DNA of 64,000 bases from Akkermansia muciniphila (GTDB lineage Bacteria; Verrucomicrobiota; Verrucomicrobiia; Verrucomicrobiales; V1-33), in the NCBI GenBank assembly GCA_945861415.1, contig CAMAUV010000010.1, positions 28,126 to 92,125 on the forward strand, written 5' to 3'. The notes under the pieces are model-generated. The model worked only from the letters and a program-made list of their open reading frames with translations. It was not told where the DNA came from and made no database searches. How positions within the stretch are numbered: position 1 is the first letter of the stretch; each line of letters starts with the position of its first letter. Positions 61,704 to 64,000 of the stretch are shown piece by piece. The translations under genes and the position numbers were made by a program.

Positions 61704-62654
61704 CGCCGCCACCTCCTCTTCCACCCCCACCTCCACATCCTCGCCGCCGATGGCCTCTTCGACAAAGAAGGCCGCTTCCACTGCCTGCCCGCCGCAGGCC
61801 TCGCCCCCGTCACCGAACTCTTCCGCAATCGCTTTCTCCAAATCCTCCGCGACGCCAAACACCTCAGTGCCCAAAGAGTCACCGACCTCCTCTCCTGGAA
61901 ACACAGCGGCTTTCACATCGACGGCGGGGAAAAACCCGTCGCCCCCGGCGACATCAAAGGCCGCCAGCGCCTCGCCGAATACCTGCTGCGCGCCCCATTC
62001 TCCCTCCAGAAAATCCATTGGAACCCCAGGACCAAGACCGTCATCTACCGCTCCCGCCGCAGTTGGCGCACCAAGCGCAACTTTGAAGTCTTCAAAGCCA
62101 CCGACTTCCTCGCCGCCGCCATTGACCACATCCCGCCCCGAGGCCAGCAGACGATCCGCTACTACGGCCTCTACTCGAATAGGAGCCGCGGCTCGCCGCG
62201 CCGGAACATCGCGGAAGTAGAACCCGCCTGCGAAAAACAGCCCGTAGCGAAACCTCCCATCGTCCCACCGCCGCCCAAAGTCACCGCCCGCGCCATGCGT
62301 CCCCTTTGGCGCGACCTCATCCTCCGCGTCTGGGGTGCCGACCCGCTCCAGTGCCCGTGCTGCAAAGCCACCATGAAAGTCGTGGACACCTTCTTCCGAC
62401 CGGGAGAAATCGAATTCTTCCTCCGCCTCCACGGACTTTGGGAGGGAGTCATCGACATCCCGCCACCACCGGACCCGCCCTTCGACATCGAGACCTTCGA
62501 GCCCATCGAGCCGCCGTGGCAGGCGATCCGGGAATGGATTCCCGACGACGATGTGGAGCCAAGCGGCGACCTGTTCGACCAGCGCCCCGACTCTGTCAAG
62601 CCGGTCGAGATCCGCCGCGAAGACGGTTCCATCCTCGTCCTCGATTTCGACTGA
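61704..62654 (+). mobile_element. IS91-family (HUH Y2-type) transposase remnant, 5' truncated
   Basis: Single open frame from after a TAA at 61701-61703 to TGA at 62652-62654: RRHLLFHPHLHILAADGLFD (HUH-like)...EYLLRAPFSLQKIHWNPRTKTVIYRS...FEVFKATDFLAAAIDHIPPRGQQTIRYYGLYSNRSRG...WRDLILRVWGADPLQCPCCKATMKVVDTF. Confidence 0.85.
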
Positions 62655-63291
62655 GGCCACGGAGATCGCCGCACCAGAAAAAACCGCTGCCAAAAAAAGA
62701 CTTGGCAACGCGGAGCGGCTGGTCATTGTCGCGAACAACGTCTGAACGTATGAATTTCGCCGCGACCACATCCTGCCCCACGAAATCTCCCGTGCGGAGC
62801 AGCGTCGCCAGCGCGCTTCATCCTCTTTTCGCCCCTCGCTCCCCCCAGACCCCCTCACTCCCCGACGCCCGTCCCCATTCTGACCGTTTCCGGTGCGGCG
62901 GACGCGAAAGCGAATTCCTAGCAGCAATGGTCGTTTCCGTTCTCGATCATCGACGCAAGCTTTATTGGCTCTCCGGAAGAGACACACAAGACATCCGAAC
63001 ACCGAATCATCGTTCCAATATCCCGGAGTCGTTTGACTCCCTGGAAGCTATCGGATTCTGATGTTGTTAAAGTGCTGTTTGAGTTCGGCTGCCGGTTCTT
63101 GAGAACTAAGCTCACTGAAGATTCTCAGTTAGCTAACGACTCAATTGTGCATCCGATGATTACCACATCGTCACACAAGGGTGGGTGTCCGTTCGACCCG
63201 GCGCGAATCCCTGAGCCCAAGAATCATGTAATTGAGTTTGAACCGGCGAAACCTGAAATCGGATTCCGCCGTTGGTCAACACAATAATCAT

Positions 63292-63885
63292 ATGCCAAAA
63301 TTCTACTGCTCCAACTGCGGACAGCGCATAGATGCTGATGAAAGCTATGCTGGGATGTCCGCCAATTGCCCCACTTGCCAGGCAGCGGTCGTCGTTCCAG
63401 GAATCCTCGGCTCTCGATCACAGTCTCACTCTGTAAATCCATACACTCCGCCACAATCGCATGGATATACCGAAGCAACCGTTGTAGCGCAGACCCGCCA
63501 TTATGGGGGAATCCGACGCCTTCCATATTTCGGGATTGCATTGGGACTCGGTTTCCTACAGGTGGTCTTTTCCACGATCGATTCAAGTAGTGTCCTAGTG
63601 TTGGCGGTGTTTGTTGGCTCATTCTTTCCTGTATACTATCGTCTTAAGAATATCGGAATGAACCCATGGTGGTGCCTTCTCATGATCGTTCCGATTGCCA
63701 ACCTTCTTGTTGGGATTCGACGTCTCGTATTTCAAGAAGGCTACGAAGACACAAAGAAGCTGGATCAGGCAGGCAAGATTATCACATACATTGTCGTGGG
63801 CTTCGTTGCATTGGGCGTTCTCTTGCTGATTATCGGTATCATGGCATCAAACTACTGGCGTCCTACAGTGCTGAAGGCTGCTTGA
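63292..63885 (+). CDS. Zinc-ribbon + multi-TM membrane protein
   Basis: MPKFYCSNCGQRIDADESYAGMSANCPTCQAAVVVP...; TM block with YYRLKNIGMNPWWCLLMIVPIANLLVGIRRLV. Confidence 0.75.
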   Translation: MPKFYCSNCGQRIDADESYAGMSANCPTCQAAVVVPGILGSRSQSHSVNPYTPPQSHGYTEATVVAQTRHYGGIRRLPYFGIALGLGFLQVVFSTIDSSSVLVLAVFVGSFFPVYYRLKNIGMNPWWCLLMIVPIANLLVGIRRLVFQEGYEDTKKLDQAGKIITYIVVGFVALGVLLLIIGIMASNYWRPTVLKAA

Positions 63886-64000
63886 GTTAGATGCGAGTGG
63901 AAATGGGCTGGCTGGACGGCGGGAACGGGCTGATGTGGAGTTGTTATGTCAACCAAACCAATCCATCCGTCATCCGCCCAGCCAGTCCGTCATCACATCA

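Noticed and set aside
61677-63002. 441-aa minus-strand ORF
   Set aside because: Antisense to the IS91-type transposase frame with low-complexity composition; the plus-strand motifs are real.

Overview
This 64 kb window is chromosomal DNA from a Verrucomicrobia-type bacterium. The 16S gene contains the ACACCTACGGGTGGCAGC site (EUB338-III type), and PVC-type cytochrome dehydrogenase, sulfatase and ASPIC/UnbV families are present. A complete 16S-tRNA-Ala(TGC)-tRNA-Ile(GAT)-23S-5S operon lies at about 20.8-26.0 kb. It is surrounded mostly by housekeeping genes: metG, mnmH, mutS, recQ, lpxD, a skp/ompH-like gene, mgtE, pheA-like, moxR-like, an Hsp33-like gene, an orphan nuoB, ABC transporters, ChrA, a P1B-ATPase, TatD and ComF. 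The window also holds several broken or remnant genes: an ASPIC/UnbV-thioredoxin-TPR gene with an in-frame TGA, a 5'-truncated HEAT gene with a frameshift, a DUF2330-like gene with an in-frame TAG, a PAS remnant with an in-frame TAG, a small membrane ORF with an in-frame TAG after mutS, and a 5'-truncated IS91-type transposase. The most interesting lead is the in-frame TGA at 43949-43951 (minus strand). Coding-quality sequence continues in the same frame on both sides. A bacterial-SECIS-like hairpin (GCGGC-AGGUCGU-GUCGC) starts 12 nt after the UGA, with a loop resembling that of E. coli fdhF. The same window carries mnmH (tRNA 2-selenouridine synthase). This could be a new selenoprotein family or a decaying gene, and nearby gene damage makes decay a serious alternative. 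No CRISPR array, defence island or prophage was recognised.
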